NCBI GenBank assembly: GCA_964545545.1
Contig: CAZJGK010000104.1
Coordinates: 1 to 8,893 of the forward strand
Reading direction: 5' to 3'
DNA from: JAHJTW01 sp964545545
GTDB lineage: Bacteria > Krumholzibacteriota > Krumholzibacteriia > LZORAL124-64-63
DNA length: 8,893 bases
Both the position numbers and the translations under genes were made by a program. A model generated the notes under the pieces. That model searched no databases. It had not been told where the DNA came from and saw only the letters and a list, made by a program, of their open reading frames with translations. Shown here piece by piece: positions 7,135 to 8,893 of the stretch (within the stretch, counting starts at the first letter, position 1; every line of letters starts with the position of its first letter).

Positions 7135-7845
7135 TTATTCAGCCCACTCTATACGTACGGATTTGATGGATGTGTCGTTGTACTTCAGTACGACCGAGCG
7201 AATTGTCGTTCCTTTATTACTGGACCAATTCGTGGAGATCGATTTGACAAAGTACTGATATTCCGGGCCATATTCTGCACGGGCCCTTTCGACAATCTGC
7301 TTTGCTCTGGCACCATGAGTTCCAGTATAGACCGTGGCCATCAGGAAAAATGGAAAGGCAAACCCGTAGATGAAACCCGCCCAAGGCCGCAACCATATTC
7401 GTCTGGACCCCTTCCCTGCCACCTGAATCGCTTTCTGAATTCGAGACGCCCCCAAGGCTCGGTAGACCCCCAAGGCGACTATGATACTCACGACCTGAAA
7501 CCCATTATAGAAGATCAAATTTCCGACTGACACAGACCGCAGATAAGTCCTGATCAGATCTGGAGGATACATGATATTGTAGCCTAAGATGGTGGTGACT
7601 TCAATGGCCAGAAACGCCGCCGTCAGGATCCTGACCACATATGCGGACTGCAGGCTTTGTTTCCAGAGGAAAATACCCCCAACAATGGCCATCATCTCAC
7701 TTGTGGGCGAAAAATCTCCACCCACAAAGGCCTGGGCAAGGCCCCACACGAGACCAATACCGCCATAAACCATCAGCACAAAACCGATGTTGCGCATCAA
7801 AGAGCCATGGTCAGCCTGGTCCTGTGGTTCCAGCCCCATTGCCAT
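7135..7845 (-). CDS. Unrecognised multi-pass membrane protein with a polar C-terminal domain
   Basis: The 236-residue protein matches no family I can name. Hydrophobic segments lie at about 20-40, 50-62, 70-88, 108-128 and 154-174, so four or five membrane helices. They are followed by a polar tail (about 176-236) with a helix-like AKQIVERARAEYGPEY and a strand-like end, TTIRSVVLKYNDTSIKSVRI. The tail is likely on one face of the membrane as a small alpha/beta domain. The ATG at 7845 is preceded by GGGGGG at 4 nt spacing; a second ATG two codons later is possible. Base composition is well below the neighbours (85 of 180 G+C at 7141-7320), which suggests acquisition or an unusual history. It is convergent with the glycosyltransferase, with only 22 bp between stops. 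It reads as an intact gene because the start, the ribosome site and the membrane pattern agree. Confidence 0.75.
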   Translation of the reverse strand: MAMGLEPQDQADHGSLMRNIGFVLMVYGGIGLVWGLAQAFVGGDFSPTSEMMAIVGGIFLWKQSLQSAYVVRILTAAFLAIEVTTILGYNIMYPPDLIRTYLRSVSVGNLIFYNGFQVVSIIVALGVYRALGASRIQKAIQVAGKGSRRIWLRPWAGFIYGFAFPFFLMATVYTGTHGARAKQIVERARAEYGPEYQYFVKSISTNWSSNKGTTIRSVVLKYNDTSIKSVRIEWAE

Positions 7846-7863
7846 TATTCCCCCCTACAATTG

Positions 7864-7890
7864 ATTATGGATAGGCTCGAACATCGTCAA
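7864..7890 (-). promoter_or_regulatory. Candidate promoter for the unrecognised membrane gene
   Basis: Read on the minus strand, TTGACG (7890-7885) is followed by CATAAT (7869-7864). Each matches the consensus at 5 of 6 positions, but the spacer is only 15 bp, which is short. Transcription would start near 7857, leaving about a 12-nt leader that still contains the G-rich ribosome site. Confidence 0.3.
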
Positions 7891-7924
7891 TAATTCCAAC
7901 TTACTCCTGCGGAGACGACGTGGG

Positions 7925-7956
7925 CATGATATTCTCAAGGCGATGACAATATCATG
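7925..7956. promoter_or_regulatory. Perfect 9-bp inverted repeat upstream of the TauE-like gene
   Basis: catgatatt (7925-7933) and aatatcatg (7948-7956) are exact reverse complements separated by 14 nt. The arms are AT-rich in a gap between two divergent genes. The arrangement fits either a dimeric regulator site or a weak RNA hairpin in the leader of the downstream permease gene. There is no T run after it, so it is not an intrinsic terminator for the plus strand. Confidence 0.4.
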
Positions 7957-8038
7957 GAGCAGGTCCCGGTAGACATCCAGGAGTTTCTCCACCTTCACCT
8001 TTCATTCCCTGGCTAGGGATAAAATTGCGAGAGCCAGC

Positions 8039-8782
8039 ATGAATCTCCTGCATATCCTCCTGCTCTTCGGGGTCGGTCTTGCTGCGGGAATCCTCAATGT
8101 CCTGGCCGGGGGCGGTTCCCTGCTGACCTTGCCTGTCCTGCTGTTTCTGGGCCTGCCCGCCGCCGTGGCCAACGGCACCAACCGCATCGCGATCCTGGCC
8201 CAGAACATCGTCGCGACCGACAGTTTCCGGCGCAGCGGCCACCTGCCGCTGAAGATCGTCCTGATCTGCGCCCCACCGGCTGTGATCGGAAGCGTGCTGG
8301 GCGCGGAGATGGCCGTCGGCATCGGTGAGGCGCTGTTTCGCCGCATCCTCGCCGGGGTGATCGTTCTGGTATGCGTGGTGATGATCATCGATCCGGTCCG
8401 GCGCCTGAATTTCGACGCCCGGACCCTGACGCGCACCCGGACGGCGGCCTTGGCCGGAACCTTCCTGCTCATCGGTTTATACGGCGGCTTCATCCAGGCC
8501 GGCGTGGGTTTTTTGATCATCGCCGGTCTGCTGATCCACGGCCTGGACCTGGTGCGGATCAATGCGGTGAAGGTTTGTGTGGTGGGATTGTTCACCATCA
8601 CGGCCCTGGTCGTGTTCGTGGCGCACGGCCAGGTGGACTGGCGGTTGGGCATCGCCCTGGCTGCGGGAAATTCTCTGGGCGGCTGGCTGGGTTCCCGCCT
8701 GGCGGTGGCCAAGGGGCACGCGTGGATTCGGAAACTGGTGCTGGTGGTCGCGGTGTTGTTTGCCGTGAAGTTGTTTATGTAA
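8039..8782 (+). CDS. TauE/SafE-family (UPF0721) membrane permease
   Basis: The 247-residue inner-membrane protein belongs to the TauE/SafE family, whose characterised members export or import sulfite, sulfoacetate, taurine-derived and other small organic anions. The family repeat shows twice: GILNVLAGGGSLLTLPVLLF (17-36) with LGLPAAVANGTNRIAI (38-53), and GLYGGFIQAGVGFLI (146-160) with DLVRINAVKV (170-179). About seven to eight hydrophobic helices are seen. The ATG at 8039 starts directly before the first helix, and only a weak GAGAG lies upstream (8029-8033). A TAAAAT box at 8020-8025 has no good -35 partner. The length is normal, so the C-terminus appears complete although the repeat element begins at the base after its stop codon. 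The substrate is not predictable. No sulfur-metabolism gene is adjacent. Confidence 0.88.
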   Translation: MNLLHILLLFGVGLAAGILNVLAGGGSLLTLPVLLFLGLPAAVANGTNRIAILAQNIVATDSFRRSGHLPLKIVLICAPPAVIGSVLGAEMAVGIGEALFRRILAGVIVLVCVVMIIDPVRRLNFDARTLTRTRTAALAGTFLLIGLYGGFIQAGVGFLIIAGLLIHGLDLVRINAVKVCVVGLFTITALVVFVAHGQVDWRLGIALAAGNSLGGWLGSRLAVAKGHAWIRKLVLVVAVLFAVKLFM

Positions 8783-8835
8783 GTTGTGCCTCGGAAATTG
8801 TGCCTGCCGTGCTGGGATATGGCGCCACAGGTGCT
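8783..8835 (+). repeat. Right copy of the two-block inverted repeat
   Basis: gttgtgcctcggaaattgtg (8783-8802) and ccacaggtgct (8825-8835) are exact reverse complements of the blocks at 34-53 and 1-11, with the same 22-bp spacing. The element begins at the first base after the TAA of the TauE-like gene, and similarity to the left copy stops exactly there. Within it TTGTGCC occurs twice, 14 bp apart (8784-8790 and 8798-8804); the second copy is altered by one base change in the left element. There is no T run, so it is not a classical terminator. Confidence 0.8.
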
Positions 8836-8893
8836 CAAGTCAGGCATAACCCCTTGTATCATGGCGTCATGGAGGCCCGGGAGCCATGGATGG
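8836..8893. other. Right-edge sequence with no supported gene
   Basis: The last 58 bases contain ATG triplets at 8861 and 8869 that open short frames running off the end. Neither has a clear ribosome binding site and too few codons are visible to identify a protein. No tRNA or terminator is seen. Confidence 0.4.

Noticed and set aside
7954..8016. 20-codon leader ORF before the TauE-like gene
   Set aside because: No convincing ribosome site, no regulatory codon runs and no terminator-like structure downstream; mentioned only because its ATG lies in the dyad arm.
1..8835. Edge repeats read as terminal inverted repeats of a transposon
   Set aside because: No transposase, resolvase or integrase gene lies between them, the cargo includes a core tRNA-processing gene, and no target-site duplication can be tested because the left flank is outside the window. 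Kept only as an unexplained repeat.

Overview
The window is chromosomal DNA from a Gram-negative bacterium. It encodes a TolC-type outer-membrane channel with a signal peptide, a periplasmic adaptor, and an ArnT-like lipid-linked glycosyltransferase, all of which imply an outer membrane. Most genes are GC-rich (a hand count of 4501-4560 gives 41/60), with GTG and TTG starts and short gene overlaps. The look is proteobacterial or Desulfobacterota-like, but nothing fixes the taxon.

Layout. (1) On the minus strand, 1470 to 100, lies a CCA-adding/poly(A)-polymerase-family tRNA nucleotidyltransferase fused to an HD phosphohydrolase domain. (2) The 323-bp divergent gap (1471-1793) holds a candidate promoter for that gene, a perfect TTGACA box overlapped by a 9+2+9 dyad (probable operator), further small dyads, and an open stretch that reads as a decayed, frameshifted regulator, possibly MarR-type, ending on the start codon of the next gene. 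(3) On the plus strand, 1794-7112, a four-gene operon has every junction overlapping or nearly so: tolC-like channel, emrA-like adaptor, emrB-like DHA2/MFS pump, and an ArnT-like glycosyltransferase beginning at a TTG that overlaps the emrB stop. The first three should form one drug or organic-anion efflux conduit from cytoplasm to outside; the fourth may modify envelope lipid or polysaccharide. (4) On the minus strand, 7845 to 7135, is an unrecognised multi-pass membrane protein of clearly lower GC (85/180 at 7141-7320). (5) On the plus strand, 8039-8782, is a TauE/SafE-family permease.

The most unusual structure is at the two edges. A two-block element, 20 bp and 11 bp separated by exactly 22 bp of unrelated sequence, sits at 1-53 and again in inverted orientation at 8783-8835. 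Both copies lie just 3' of a gene and run in the same direction relative to it. No transposase, integrase, RNA gene or CRISPR array is visible. The other items worth a second look are the regulator remnant with its operator, the glycosyltransferase fused into an efflux operon, and the low-GC orphan membrane gene.
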